Source: Eurosta solidaginis (taxonomy: Eukaryota > Arthropoda > Insecta > Diptera > Tephritidae). Taken from it: a stretch of 64,000 nt of DNA. Location of the stretch: NCBI RefSeq assembly GCF_040869045.1, contig NC_090321.1, positions 33,105,426 through 33,169,425 on the forward strand, given 5' to 3'. The position numbers were made by a program, and so were the translations under genes. The notes under the pieces are model-generated. The model worked only from the letters and a program-made list of their open reading frames with translations, was not told the DNA's origin and did not search any database. Of the stretch, positions 1 to 11,206 are shown in pieces. Numbering within the stretch: the stretch's first letter is position 1; each line of letters starts with the position of its first letter.

Positions 1-593
1 TATTAGCAAAACTAAGGAGTGCTGCCAGCTCTAAGCCGATCTAAGCAGTGACGTGAATGCACATCAATAATTCAATCATTATGTATCTACATAAATGAAT
101 CAATAATTGCGTCTACACATATGTACACATTCCGACGAGCAACATTTACATACAAGGCAGCGAGAGATGAGATGTCACACACCGATGAATTTACTTATAC
201 GCTTATGTGTGTGCGGGAGACTGTAAACTACAAACACATGCATATACCTTATTTGAGTTGTCACAAGAGAGAGCAATAATTTGTGCACGTAGTTGTGGCT
301 GGCGATTTTGTAGCCGAAACAACTAGTAACTTCTGGAAATCGAAGAGCCTAGAAGTATGCAGCGTAAACTATAAAAGCGATGCAGGCGAGTAAGAAGTAA
401 TTCAGTTTAATTTGAGTTATCAATCAGTTTGGTTATTAAGCCAGCGAGTAGCAAAGTATAAGTGGTATTGTGAAGTACTTTAATAAAGGACATTTTTCCA
501 TTATTCAATATTGGAGTTATTTATTCAACAGTTTAGTGATTCGAACTTAGCAGAGGATTGCAAATAAGAGGATTTGCAAGTAAATTCGTTACA
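1..593 (+). mobile_element. Solo LTR of a Ty3/gypsy-type element (left end cut by the window)
   Basis: This is the reverse-complement match of the LTRs at 5968-6639 and 9137-9523. It ends in ...AAATTCGTTACA at 593. A TATAAAA box lies near 371 and an AATAAA signal near 483 in the sense direction. No internal gag or pol sequence follows, so it is a solo LTR, or the remainder lies outside the window. The first few LTR bases are missing because the window starts inside it. Confidence 0.85.
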
Positions 594-601
594 ATATTTT
601 T

Positions 602-1175
602 AGGTTATGGACATGGCGAGAAAACAAAAACCAATTGGTAGGCTATGATATGGTTATGGCGTTAGTGTTATGGTATGGCACCATTAATCGATTACATTGA
701 TTTCCATAAAGGGTCAATTAATGGTGACTTATAACCATAAAACCATAACCAGATAAAAAAGGTGATCGAACCTACCTTATGGAAATCAATGTAATCGATT
801 AATGGTGCCATACCATAACGCTAATGCCATAACCATACCATAGCCAACCAATGGGTTTTTGGTTTCTCGCCATATCCATAACCTAAAAATATTTGAGTTG
901 GTGAATTTAATAACTTTTTGTAGATTTTATTCATTGTTTTGGATACGTTATGACTAAGAGACTTATTTTTTGTGGAATATGTTTGTAATTTTTTGCGTTT
1001 TCTTCATTTTTATGAAATTTTCACTATTTTTAGGTTAAGGCACCATTAATCGATCACTTTGGAGATGGGTATGGTTACGACTATGGCGTTAGGGTTAAGG
1101 AAGTTTAATTAGCCCTTAAGGTTGGTTCAATCAGCTTTTTTGTCTGGTTATGGATAAGTCACCATTAATTGGCCT
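602..1175. mobile_element. MITE 1, copy 1, with an extra inverted segment
   Basis: The segment 713-1175 has terminal inverted repeats of about 50-60 bp that begin AATTAATGGTGACTTAT and continue through CCATAACCAGA. The same element recurs at 42268-42662. In addition, 602-712 is an inverted copy of 778-890, so the left part is a near-perfect palindrome of about 290 bp. It is non-coding and AT-rich. It ends about 370 bp upstream of the eIF3b start codon. Confidence 0.7.
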
Positions 1176-1184
1176 TTTATGCGT

Positions 1185-1350
1185 AGATGCATCTTACTTA
1201 ACGTTTTATTTTCCCACACCACACAAACATTACAAAGTTTTATGTTTGCTTTCCATTCTGTTCGCCTAACTCCAATGCACAGATTTTGACAACCTGAACA
1301 CAGGTACGTTATTACTGTAGAGATAAACCAACCGTATAGTTGAACCATGT
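1185..1350 (-). repeat. MITE L fragment
   Basis: On the minus strand this matches 41975-42115, including a shared CAGGTTGTCAAAATCTGTG-like core and the motif ACATAAAACTT. It is a diverged dispersed repeat with no coding content. A related, rearranged copy lies at 46903-47260. Confidence 0.5.
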
Positions 1351-1545
1351 CTGACACTTCTTTCTAATCGCTAACTATCTCATTCCATGATAATCATCGT
1401 CTATTTGATAGTTCCCCTGTCATTTTGAGATGATTTTGAGCTTTCATTCAATTCGTCGACCAAAATTCTTTGCGTTTTGTGTGCGTTTCCTTGATGACTA
1501 AAAGCCGCTGAAGTTTTAAGAAAAAGTGCATTCACGTAATTTAAA

Positions 1546-3907
1546 ATGGCTAAAAAGAAAAGTGAGGAATACGGAGCAGATGCCAATGATGGTGACTATG
1601 AAGAGGAGCCAAATTTTGATGATCCCGAGGGCTTTGTTGATGATATTCCAGACGAAGGTAAGTGCCAGCGCATCATATTGCAGTGCTGGTCTTTGCATGC
1701 GAAGCACCATATACGCAACATAACCTCAAATAAATAATGCTTCCAAATTTAGTAATTACAGAAATTGGCACAAACTTATTGAAATAAAATGCTAAATAAA
1801 GTTTTATTTGATTTACAGAACTTCTCGCCAACATGTTGGCGCAGCGTCCTTTAGAGACGGATGGCGTTGAAAGTGTTGTTGTTGTTGACAACATTCCAAA
1901 AGTGGAACCATCGCGTTTGGAAAAATTGAAAACTGTCATCCACAAATTGTTTGCGCATTGCGGTGAAATTGTAAATGTTGTGTTCCCCGTAGACGACGAT
2001 GGCAAAACAAAAGGCTATGCTTTTATGGAATATAAAAACGCCAGTATGGCGGAGGAAGCGGTAAAAAATTTGAATAATCATCGTCTTGATAAGAATCACA
2101 CTTTCGCTGTTAACTTATTTACCGACTTTCAGAAGTAAGTTGATTGTTGATAGATATGCCAAAATTTAGCAATTATATAACGTACACTTGTTTTAGATAT
2201 GAGAATATACCAGAAAAATGGGAACCTCCAACACCTCAACCATTCAAGGTACAGAATGATTTATATACATTCATCAACGATCCAGATGCCTACGACCAAT
2301 ATAGCGTTGCTGCTGAAACCGCACCGAACTCTGTTCAAGTCTCTTTTTGGCAAAATACCCTACCAGAACCCAATGAATTGGAGTCTCGTGAACGTTTCAC
2401 AGATACATTTGTCAAGTGGTCACCGCTTGGAACTTATGTGGTGACGTTCCACAAGCCAGGTGTAGCTATTTGGGGTGGTAGTAGCTTCCAAAAAATACAG
2501 AAATTCCCACATCCAAGCACACAGTTCGTAGAGTTCTCACCTTGTGAAAATTATCTCGTCACTTATGGGCCCACGCCCACTGGTCAGAAGGTTATAATTT
2601 GGGATATACGTACTGGTGCGGAGAAACGCTCGTTCGTCGCTGATGGTATGTCAGTATTATCAATGTTCCGTTGGTCGCATGATGACAAGTTTGTCGCACG
2701 TTTGGGCGATAACTCAATTCATATCTATGAGACGCCATCTTTCTATCTACTTGATTTGAAATCAATTAAAATCCCTGGCATACGTGGATTCTCATGGTCG
2801 CCGACTGATAATGTAATAGCCTATTGGGTGGAAGAACAGAATCAGATTCCTGCGCGTGTTACACTAATGGAGATTCCGAAAAAACGTGAGATTCGTAATA
2901 AGAATTTATTCCATGTGGCCGATTGTAAGCTACACTGGCAAAAATCCGGTGATTATCTCTGCGTCAAAGTCGATCGTTACTCAAAGTTGAAGAAGGACAA
3001 GAAGGAGTTGGATGTTAAATTCCTTGGCATGTTTTACAATTTCGAAATCTTTCATATGCGTGAAAAAGAAATCCCTGTTGATTCTGTGGAGATACGTGAA
3101 TTGATACTTGCTTTCGCATGGGAGCCAGTCGGTAACAAGTTCTCCATTATTCATGGGGAACAGAGCAATGCCAATGTTAGCTTTTATGAAGTGAATAAAG
3201 GTGTGAAACCTACACTCGTAAAGAAATTAGAAAAGAAGTCTTGTACGCATTTATTTTGGTCACCTCGCGGCCAATTTATTGTTATGGCAAATCTCTCTAT
3301 GGGCACTTTTGAATTCGTTGACACTAACAATGATTTCATTATAAGTGCATCACCCGATCATTTCCGCGCGTCTGAAGTTGAATGGGATCCAACAGGACGT
3401 TATGTTGTAACTGGTGTTTCGGCGTGGAAGGTTAAGGAAGACACTGGATTCAATATGTACACCTTCCAGGGACGTATCATACGACGTACGATACTTAAGA
3501 ATTTCGTACAATTTTTATGGCGTCCACGTCCACCCACATTGTTGACCGAAGCACAACAGAAGGATATTAAGAAGAACTTAAAGAAATACTATCCAATATT
3601 TGAACAGAAGGATCGTTTGCGTTTGACACGCGCCTCCAAGGAACTGCTGGAGAAACGCGCACAACTACGCGAACAGTTTATGGAGTATCGTAATAAGCGT
3701 ATTGCTGAATGGAAGGAGCAGAAGGCACGACGTATGCAACTTAGAAATCGTAAGTTTGGAAATAAAAAAAAAAATAGATATTTTTCAATCTATTTAACAC
3801 GCTTTCATTCCATTGCAGATTTCGACACTGATAATTTAGATACCGAAGAAGTGGATGAGGAAATTGTTGAATTTTTAGTCAAGGAAGAAGTAACCGTACT
3901 CGAGTAG
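1546..3907 (+). CDS. eIF3b: Eukaryotic translation initiation factor 3 subunit b
   Basis: Four exons, 1546-1657, 1819-2134, 2197-3749 and 3819-3907, join through consensus GT/AG sites in compatible phases to give 689 residues, the usual length for insect eIF3b. An acidic N-terminus is followed by an RRM (roughly residues 55-140, with the GYAFMEY RNP1-like strand). Next comes the WD40-type beta-propeller (about 200-600), and then a basic helical tail ending [20 protein letters not shown]. In the eIF3 family the RRM contacts eIF3a and eIF3j, and the C-terminal helix binds eIF3i. The complex recruits the 40S subunit to mRNA in the cytoplasm. The start is the first ATG in frame, in an AAAATGGC context. 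Introns are 161, 62 and 69 bp. No damage is seen, so it is expected to be a functional single-copy housekeeping gene. Confidence 0.96.
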
Positions 3908-4796
3908 ACGGCCAAGAGTTTTGAAGTTTTCTGTGAAAGTATACGCCTTTGTACTTTACGTTTGTACATACGGAGGTGTAGCTTCATAATAATAACAAAG
4001 GCGTTGTATTTAAGCTAAAAAATTATACAATATTTAATCATTTATCAATCAGATTTGATTAGAATACAAAAATACATAGAATCATAATAGACGGTTCGCA
4101 AAAACTAGAGAAAATACGCTATACAACAGTTCTTTTTACTCGTAGTTATTAATTTATCACGCGTAAATTTACTACACAGCTTAATTAAAACTTTCTTCAT
4201 CAATTCAAAACTGAATTGGTAAATAATATCTACGCTTATATTATCCTTACGTCAACTTTGTTTTGCGTATTAATTTTAAAGCTTGAAATTTTGTTTTACT
4301 ATAAATTTACAAAAATTATTCGTATTTAATCTTACAAGTGCACACATACTACATACATATATATCCATATATAAATATAGTAACCGAATTTCTTACAATA
4401 TGTTAGCAAATCTAATGAATAACTTTACTAATAGATGTGCTGTATTAATTATGCTGATTTTTAACAAAATTAAATATACATTTTCTCTGTATTTGTATGC
4501 CATAAGCAAGAAAAAAGCGAAAAAAGAACAAAGAAACAATTGCTTTTATTTAGTATGCAAAAGCCGTGATGTGTAGAGCAAGACGTAGGTGGCCGAAGTT
4601 TTACTATATTAATGTTGTAGTCCCGCCAACACTGCCTCTCTCTAAAACGCAGAAACAAATTTTATGTGCACATCAGATTCCAGCGACAAAACAAGTTGAA
4701 CGCTTATTATCTAGTTTGCAAATCAATCAAAACACTGATTTCAGAACCATCATGATATATGTTTTGATACCCTTGTGGTATAAAAAACTTGAACAG
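3908..4796. other. eIF3b 3' UTR and intergenic DNA
   Basis: AT-rich sequence without a convincing gene. The first few hundred bases are presumably eIF3b 3' UTR. Short open frames near 4283-4576 and 4566-4859 have no recognisable motif and I treat them as chance. The final ~60 bases run into the LINE-derived repeat that starts at about 4797. Confidence 0.5.
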
Positions 4797-5180
4797 TGTC
4801 ACCATGGATCTCCTGCTTTTCATTTGTGCTTCATTTTAACGGTGTTCTTCGTCCAATAGCTGCGATCACTCATCTAACGGAAGTCCAAGCCTCTCAATGC
4901 CCTTTAGTGTAAACGGCTGAATCATTTTGGGCCAGCTCTCTTCGTAGTTATCACGGACATGCCCCCTTATATTGCTTGAAGGCGGGTCCGCAACAATAAT
5001 TTGTTGGTTAATATACCCAGGGGTCTGGGACTTTTAACAGAAATGCTTCAGACATCCCATGGAACCAAGCTCGCTTTATTTAATCTCGAGGACTCTGTTT
5101 CGACTTCCATTCTTCTTGCAGCGTCAAAAACACTCCCGCCGGTTTTGGGGAATGTAAGCGATGTTGATGATCCTTTGCCC
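4797..5180 (-). repeat. LINE 3'-end remnant, left copy of a ~400-bp direct repeat
   Basis: It starts TCACCATGGATCTCCTG and ends GATGTTGATGATCCTTTG, and recurs in the same orientation at 19260-19672 at very roughly 90% identity. On the minus strand it is distantly similar to the 3' end of LINE C: compare CTAACGGAAGTCCAAG with CTAACGGGAGTCCAAG, and the CCCAGGxxTCTGGG block. The two copies border LINE D exactly, so they may be a very long target-site duplication or a tandem duplication. Confidence 0.65.
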
Positions 5181-5551
5181 GCTTCCCAAGGCAGTCGGTT
5201 CTATGTACCGGAGCGACTCAGGATTTTTCCCGACCAAGGACTGTCATTTCAGTGTAACCCCATTTAATTTGTTGCGTCCCTCTCACAAATTGTCATCCTC
5301 CCAGCAGCTCCTTGCAGCGAGACTGCTCCATATTTATTTATTTATTAGTCTACAAATTTAACAATTAATCAGACTAAAGAAAGTATAGTATAAAAAACAA
5401 ACAAAAGGCTTGGCAACTTAAATATATGATAATTACAAAAATATACTGTATACTTATGTATTAAATTATTCAAATGCAAAGTCACACAGAGGTATAGGGG
5501 TTACACCTTACATATTTAAGGTAGTAAATAGGTACTTTTTAATCCTGAAAA

Positions 5552-5945
5552 TCAAATCGGATCGCATGTATCTAAATTTTTGCAGTGATTATTGAAATCA
5601 TGACAAATACCACGAAGTGGGTCATGCATTTCAAAGTTCGTTCTGCATGTACTTATATGCAGTTGTTGATAATATCTAGACGGTCTGACTGGCACGTTGA
5701 ACTTAATTTCGCTAAGCAGAAATGGGCTAGCTATCATCCCTCTTAAGAGTTTTACTATATATAAGACATTAAGCATCTCCCTACGGCTCTGTAATGTAGG
5801 CAACTGTAATAGTTTTAACCGGCTGCAGTACGGTGGAAGATTCCTTGACGTGTCCCAAGGCAATTGTTTCAAAGCAAAAAGCAAAAACTGTTTTTGGACC
5901 GATTCCAGTTTATCGCAGTGAATTTGATAACGTGGGCTCCAGATT
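5552..5945 (-). pseudogene. C-terminal part of the LINE A polyprotein
   Basis: The minus-strand frame encodes IIWSPRYQIHCDKLESVQKQ and a following Leu-rich stretch, typical of the region downstream of RT in CR1/Jockey-type LINEs. It is the direct continuation of the LVRPILEYAS segment near 10075; LINE B and the LTR element lie between the two. It stops at 5552, and about 200 bp of 3' UTR leads to the (TAAA)n tail. Confidence 0.75.
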
Positions 5946-5967
5946 ATATTATTATTATTATTAATAT

Positions 5968-6639
5968 TGTAACGAATTTGCTGCAAATCTTCTTATTTGC
6001 CCTTTTGCTAGGTTCGTATCGCTAAACTGTTGAATAAATAACTCCAATATTGAATAATGGAAAAAAATGGCCTTTATTCAAATACTTCACAATAACACTC
6101 AAACTGTGCAACGAATAGCTTAATAACCAAACTGATAGCTTAAATGAAACTGACTTTCAAAATAATACTGCTATTGCTCGCTAGATACCGTCTTAGTCGT
6201 AACTGCTTGACAACTCAAATCAAACTGAATTACTTCTTACTCGCTTGCCCCGCTTTTATAGTTTACGCTGCATACTTCTAGGCTCTTCGATTTCCAGAAC
6301 TTACTAGTTGTTTCGGCTACAAAATCGCCAGTCACAACTACGTGCACAAATTATTGCTCTCTCTTGTGACAACTCAGATAAGATATATGCATGTGTTTGT
6401 AGTTTACAGTCTCCCGCACACACATAAGCGTATAAGTAAATTCATCGGTGTGTGACATCTCATCTCTCGCTGCCTTGTATGTAATTGTTGCTCGTCGGAA
6501 TGTGTACATATGTGTAGACGCAATTATTGATTCGTTTATGTAGATACATAATGATTGAATTATTGATGTGAATTCACGTCACTGCTTAGCATCGGCCTGG
6601 AGATGGCAGCACTCCTCAGTTTTGCTAATATTCGTAACT
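5968..6639 (-). repeat. 3' LTR of the gypsy-type element
   Basis: About 672 bp, full-length, matching the solo LTR at 1-593 and sharing both ends with the 5' LTR. A purine-rich tract, GGTGGAGGGCAGAG, precedes it on the minus strand (just above 6639). Confidence 0.9.
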
Positions 6640-6650
6640 CTGCCCTCCAC

Positions 6651-7040
6651 CTAAGTCTGATCGTCCCGATCAGACAAATCTCCCAATCTAAACGCCGCTA
6701 GCATCTCCAAATGTACCACCCTTCTAATCCGTGGTTTCCCAGTGGTTTGTATGCGGTAGATGGTATCACTGATCTTCTTCACAACTTTGTACGGGCCTTC
6801 CCAACTGCACCGAAATTGGGCTGGAACACCTTTCCGCCGGTGAGGGTTGTTTAACAGTACCAAATCTCCATTCCGGAAACCTTCCGAATTATTTTCCCTG
6901 TCGTACCTGTGTTCCATCTTACTACTCATTATTCTGGATCGTTCCCTCGCAATCTGTTTCTTGGCCAATGAAGAATTACTTCGCAGAGCTTGCGCTGGAC
7001 GGATTTCCTTTGCATAATCAGTATCGTTCCGACGCTTCAC
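6651..7040 (-). pseudogene. Integrase C-terminal fragment of the gypsy-type element
   Basis: 129 codons on the minus strand with the chromatin-side integrase tail typical of Ty3/gypsy pol: a basic Arg-rich start, then GDLVLLNNPHRRKG, WEGPYKVVKKISDTIYRIQ and a final VVHLEMLAAF. It overlaps the end of the Gag-protease frame by four bases in another frame. The zinc-binding and DDE catalytic parts are absent, so it cannot integrate DNA. Confidence 0.75.
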
Positions 7041-9085
7041 AACAGTAGTGTGCCTTGGCTTGAAACCACCATTGCATTCTTTCTTGGTTTAGTACGTCCG
7101 TTAGGGCTTTTCAATGCCAGTGTTTCTCTCACAGGTACCTTCGGTTTTGATTTGTTTGGCCCATTTGTTCCATCAACCTTTACCTTTGAATTTCGTGGCC
7201 TTCGTCGAGTCTTCTCCACCAGTACCCGATTACTGCTGAACCCTTTTTTCAAACTAAAGTTAAGTGGCACATCTTGGTTCTCATAACGCATCACCCTTCT
7301 CTGCATATCGATCTTGATGTCATGGTCAACCAAGAAATCCACTCCCAATATAACTTCATCAACAATCTCCGCCACAACAAATTTGTGTAGGACCATGACC
7401 TTCCCAATCAATACTTCACATATCACTTCTCCCTGAACTTGGTTATACTCCCCAGTGACCGTACGCAACTTTGCTCCAGGTAACGGTTTTACTCTCCTGT
7501 TGACCAAGTCAGATCGGATCAAGGAATGAGATGCGCCCGTATCTACAGTCAGTATTCGTTCTTTGCCATCCACATTCCCTCTGACGGTAAGACTACTTGA
7601 TTTCCTTCCAATTTGCGACACAGATATCACAGGGCATTCAATAGCTGGATCTAGCTCTCTACCTCTTACTCGCTCTTGCTCATCTCCTCCAGCTTTGCGT
7701 TTACGGCCACCCACATTGTTGGAACTATTAAGACCAAGATCGCAATGACGTGCTATGTGACCGGACTTCCCGCATTTGAAGCATTTGATAACTTTTTCAC
7801 TTCGCTTTTGCGATCCTTTCAGTGCCTCCAATATTGCGTCTACCCACTCTGGCCTTTCTACTTCCACACGGCGTGCTTTGAAAACTGGCTTACACAGAAG
7901 CGACGCTGTTTCCTGAATCAGAGCTTGTGACACCGTTTCTGCGAATGTTGGCTTTGAGTTTGCGTATGTAGCTCGCTTTGTTTCGACGTCCCGTATGCCA
8001 TTTATAAAGCTCTGAATCTTTACCCTTTCAGTGTATTCCACGGGTGCATCCGCATTTGCAAGATGAGCCAATCTTTCAATGTCCGAAGCAAACTCCTGCA
8101 AAGTCTCGTTAGCTTTTTGGTAGCGGTTTTGCAATTCTATTTGAAATATCTGTTTCCTGTGCTCGCTTCCGTATCGCCGTTCAACAGCAGCCATCAATGC
8201 GTCATAACTGTTCCGTTCGTACTCTGGAATAGTCTGTAAGATTTCGGCAGCTGGTCCTTTCAATGCTACGAAGAGTGCGGTAACTTTATCTTCCACATTC
8301 CAGCTGTTCACTGCTGCGGTCTTCTCAAACTGTAGCTTAAAGACCTGGAAAGGAACAGAACCGTCAAAGGATGGTGTTTTTACCTTTGAATTACTAGTTG
8401 AAACTGCTGGGCGATTCAGTTGCAACTGCTCGATACGTCCTCTCAAAGCATCCACCTCGGCCTCGATTTTTTCTTCAAACTGTAAAATTTTTGTATCTTG
8501 CGCCTCCAACTTCGAGGAAATACGTCCTTCTTGCTCTTCCAGTTGAGCAGAGATCTGCGATGATATCTGTGTTGAAATTTGAGCCGACATTTCGGATATC
8601 CGTGCCTCTTGTGCTTCAATCTTCGCTGTTATACGGTTCTCCTGCGATTCCAGCTGAGATGACATTTGCGACGACATTTCGGATATACGCGTTTCTTGTG
8701 CTTCCATCTGGGATACCATATACGTCTTCTGTTCTTCTAGTTGAGATGACATATACGTTTTCTGTTCTTCTAGTTGAGATGCCAGTTGAGATGTTATATC
8801 TGTCCTTTGCGATTCCAGTTGAGAAGCCACTGTCGATGTTTGAGCAGATATTGCAGCCAAAATCATGTTCAAGTCTGTGTTCGCCATTGTCTGCGGTGTT
8901 TCTTCGATTTTTGTTATTTCCTCGCCATCAAGATGAAAGTCATACTCTTCCACATCAATTCCTTCTCCTTCCATTGCCTCTCGTAGCCGTGCCTGAAGTT
9001 CAAGTTTAACGCCGCTTGTATTCAATCCACGGCTCTCCAACTCCTTCTTTAGTTGCTGGATCTTCAATTCACTGAACTTTGCCAT
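7037..9085 (-). CDS. Gag-protease polyprotein of the gypsy-type element
   Basis: An uninterrupted 682-residue frame starts at the first ATG after the primer binding site. An N-terminal SAP-like helix pair spans about residues 5-40 (LKIQQLKKELESRGLNTSG). A long Gln/Ser-rich coiled coil with repeated 'SQLE-Q' units follows (about 80-215), then a retrotransposon Gag region (about 235-400). Next come a CCHC zinc knuckle near 434-447 (CFKCGKSGHIARHC) and an aspartic protease with DTGASHS near 512 and ILGVDFL near 570. Gag packages the element RNA and the protease matures the particle. The frame is intact although pol is missing, so it could still be translated or mobilised in trans. The stop lies at the deletion joint. 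Confidence 0.85.
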   Translation of the reverse strand: MAKFSELKIQQLKKELESRGLNTSGVKLELQARLREAMEGEGIDVEEYDFHLDGEEITKIEETPQTMANTDLNMILAAISAQTSTVASQLESQRTDITSQLASQLEEQKTYMSSQLEEQKTYMVSQMEAQETRISEMSSQMSSQLESQENRITAKIEAQEARISEMSAQISTQISSQISAQLEEQEGRISSKLEAQDTKILQFEEKIEAEVDALRGRIEQLQLNRPAVSTSNSKVKTPSFDGSVPFQVFKLQFEKTAAVNSWNVEDKVTALFVALKGPAAEILQTIPEYERNSYDALMAAVERRYGSEHRKQIFQIELQNRYQKANETLQEFASDIERLAHLANADAPVEYTERVKIQSFINGIRDVETKRATYANSKPTFAETVSQALIQETASLLCKPVFKARRVEVERPEWVDAILEALKGSQKRSEKVIKCFKCGKSGHIARHCDLGLNSSNNVGGRKRKAGGDEQERVRGRELDPAIECPVISVSQIGRKSSSLTVRGNVDGKERILTVDTGASHSLIRSDLVNRRVKPLPGAKLRTVTGEYNQVQGEVICEVLIGKVMVLHKFVVAEIVDEVILGVDFLVDHDIKIDMQRRVMRYENQDVPLNFSLKKGFSSNRVLVEKTRRRPRNSKVKVDGTNGPNKSKPKVPVRETLALKSPNGRTKPRKNAMVVSSQGTLLL

Positions 9086-9120
9086 GTCCTTGTTGTCCTC
9101 TGGAATTTATTCAACAATTC

Positions 9121-9134
9121 CTCTTCTGACACCA
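9121..9134 (-). promoter_or_regulatory. Primer binding site, tRNA-Leu type
   Basis: Read on the minus strand, TGGTGTCAGAAG follows the LTR end (CGTTACA) after two bases. It is complementary to the ...CTTCTGACACCA 3' end of leucine tRNAs, which prime reverse transcription in several gypsy-group lineages. Confidence 0.75.
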
Positions 9135-9136
9135 AT

Positions 9137-9523
9137 TGTAACGAATTTGCTGCAAATCTTCTTATTTGCCCTTTTGCTAGGTTCGTATCGCTAAACTGTT
9201 GAATAAATAACTCCAATATTGAATAATGGAAAAAAATGGCCTTTATTCAAATACTTCACAATAACACTCAAACTGCGTGTTTGTAGTTTACAGTCTCCCG
9301 CACACACATAAGCGTATAAGTAAATTCATCGGTGTGTGACATCTCATCTCTCGCTGCCTTGTATGTAAATGTTGCTCGTCGGAATGTGTACATATGTGTA
9401 GACGCAATTATTGATTCGTTTATGTAGATACATAATGATTGAATTATTGATGTGAATTCACGTCACTGCTTAGCATCGGCCTGGAGATGGCAGCACTCCT
9501 CAGTTTTGCTAATATTCCTAACA
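9137..9523 (-). repeat. 5' LTR of the gypsy-type element, internally shortened
   Basis: Only about 387 bp. It has both LTR ends but lacks about 285 bp from the middle relative to 5968-6639 (joint near 9277). The lost stretch holds the region that in the intact LTR includes TATAAAA, so this copy probably lost its promoter. The deletion must be younger than the insertion, since both LTRs are normally copied identical. Confidence 0.85.
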
Positions 9524-9527
9524 ATAT

Positions 9528-10074
9528 ATTTATTTATTACGGTCTTCAAGACATAGTTGATGTTAAGTAAATATTTGCTTCATTAAACATCAAGTGTTTT
9601 AGAATATAAAAATAATTTTACTTTAAACTTATTAATATTTTCACAATCTTTTATCTCAGTAGGTAGTTCATTGTACATTTTGTACCCTGTGTATTCTAAA
9701 GTCTTCTTTGCGAACTCTGTTCTTACTCTAGGCAGTCTTACATTATTGCAGTATCTAGTTCCATAACTATGGATCTCGTGATTATATAATATTTTATTGC
9801 CCAGGTAACTCGGTAGCATTCCTAATCTTACATGATGTATAAATTTTAAAGTGAAGTAACTTATTGACTGTTTTATACTAAGCCAGTTTAACCGATTCAG
9901 CATTATAGTTTTTGATGTTCTTGGGGGACATTTTAATATAAATCGCATTGCCTTGTTTTGTTGTATTTGTAGTCTTTTAATGTGCATATCACTCGCTATC
10001 AGCAGAATTGTAGGACAGTATATAAAGTGCGGCTCAATAATTGAACGATACACCATTATATTATGACGCTGACT
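9528..10074 (-). mobile_element. LINE B, 5'-truncated copy inserted in LINE A
   Basis: Codes for the C-terminal part of a related but different LINE polyprotein (LQIQQNKAMRFILKCPPRTS motif) ending at 9583. A 3' UTR and an (AATA)n tail follow. The tail continues on the other side of the LTR element as (ATT)n at 5950-5963, so the LTR element landed inside the tail. The upstream joint lies at about 10074, where LINE A reads GCTTCGATAA. The open frame of 238 residues at 9583-10299 is therefore a chance fusion of LINE A and LINE B. Confidence 0.7.
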
Positions 10075-10273
10075 TATCGAAGCATATTCCAATATTGGCC
10101 TCACCAATGATGTAAGAACAGTTTTAGTAACGTACGGATCATTAAATTCCTTTGACCACCTTTTCACGAACGCCAAAGTACCTTTAGCCCTATTAACGCA
10201 AGTTTCTATATGTAACCCAAAGTCAAGCTTAGGGTCCATTGTAACACCTAGGTCAGTGAAGTTGATAACTTGC

Positions 10274-10799
10274 TTAATAACATAATCTCCAATCATCATG
10301 GAAATTAAAGGGTTTTCGTGTAAAACACATGAACTTACACTTCGAAAGGTTTAGTGACATGAGGTTAGCATTACACCACACAACTAGGCTGTTCAGATCT
10401 AACTGAAGAAGTGCTCTATCCTCTGGTGAGCGGATAGGCATAATAAGTTTCACGTCATCCGCATACATCAACGGCTTACAGTGCTTCAAAACACTTGGTA
10501 GGTCGTTAATGAATAGTAGAAATAACACAGGCCACACTACCTTGTGGAACACCAGAAGTTACATTGATGAATTTGGACCAACAGTTGTTTAAAATAACTG
10601 TTTGTTTACGTTTATTCAAATAAGAAGAAACCCAAGAGAGAAGTAAAGGAGGAAAGCCTAACCGGTCGAGTTTGTGTAAGAGCAGAGAATGGGATACTTT
10701 ATCAAACGCCTTACTAAAATCTGTGTAAATAACATCCATTTCGCAGTTAGATTTAAAGCTATTGGATACAAGGGTCGTGAACTCTAGACGGTTAGACAC
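10274..10799 (-). pseudogene. Reverse transcriptase core of LINE A
   Basis: Two overlapping frames hold RT motifs in order on the minus strand: DFSKAFDKVSH, then GVPQGS (upper frame, 10506-10799), then LFINDLP and YADDVKL (lower frame, 10274-10552). YADD is the catalytic motif. A frameshift near 10540 sits just after GVPQGS, so the protein cannot be made whole. Homology is to CR1/Jockey-group non-LTR retrotransposons. Confidence 0.8.
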
Positions 10800-11206
10800 T
10801 GTTGACTTTCCCTTACAAAATCCGTGCTGTGATAAGTCAATAACCGAAGATATACTGAACGCCAGTTGATTTCTGACAATGGCTTCGAACAGCTTGGGAA
10901 TGACATTGAGTTAAGCTATTCCTCTGTAATTTGTGACACAAGATCTGCTGCCACTTATATGGAGAGGAATTATAAATGACTCTTTCCACTTCATAGGAAA
11001 CATCCCTTGCTTCAGGGAGGCATTAAATACAAATACAAATAAACAAGCTAGAGGTCGATATAGGTATTGTGCACAAGTTTTTAGCAAAACCGGCGGAATT
11101 TGATCAGGTCCAGCAATGTAAGATATTTTCAGATTTTCCAGATGCCAAAGAACATGTTGTTGTTGTTGTTGTAGCAATGCTCGCCCCACCTAATAGCCGC
11201 GACCGA

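Larger units (their letters stand above)
5968..9523 (-). mobile_element. Internally deleted Ty3/gypsy-type LTR retrotransposon
   Basis: On the minus strand the order is 5' LTR (9523-9137), tRNA-Leu-type primer binding site, Gag-protease ORF, C-terminal integrase fragment, polypurine tract, 3' LTR (6639-5968). The 4-bp target duplication ATAT is visible at 5964-5967 and 9524-9527. RT, RNase H and most of integrase are missing. The joint is at about 7037-7040, where the protease ORF stops and the integrase frame begins. The primer-binding complement (TGGTGTCAGAAG) suggests the mdg3/micropia/blastopia side of the family; that placement is inference. Confidence 0.9.

Noticed and set aside
4566..4859. 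97-codon ORF downstream of eIF3b
   Set aside because: No motif, and it runs into the LINE-derived repeat at 4797; read as chance.
8398..9009. 203-codon frame on the plus strand opposite Gag
   Set aside because: It is the antisense reading of the repeated Gln/Ser coiled coil of the Gag ORF; no domain, and the minus-strand frame is clearly the gene.
9583..10299. 238-codon frame as one LINE protein
   Set aside because: The first third belongs to LINE A and the rest to LINE B; sense continuity of LINE A resumes at 5945, so the frame is an accidental fusion.
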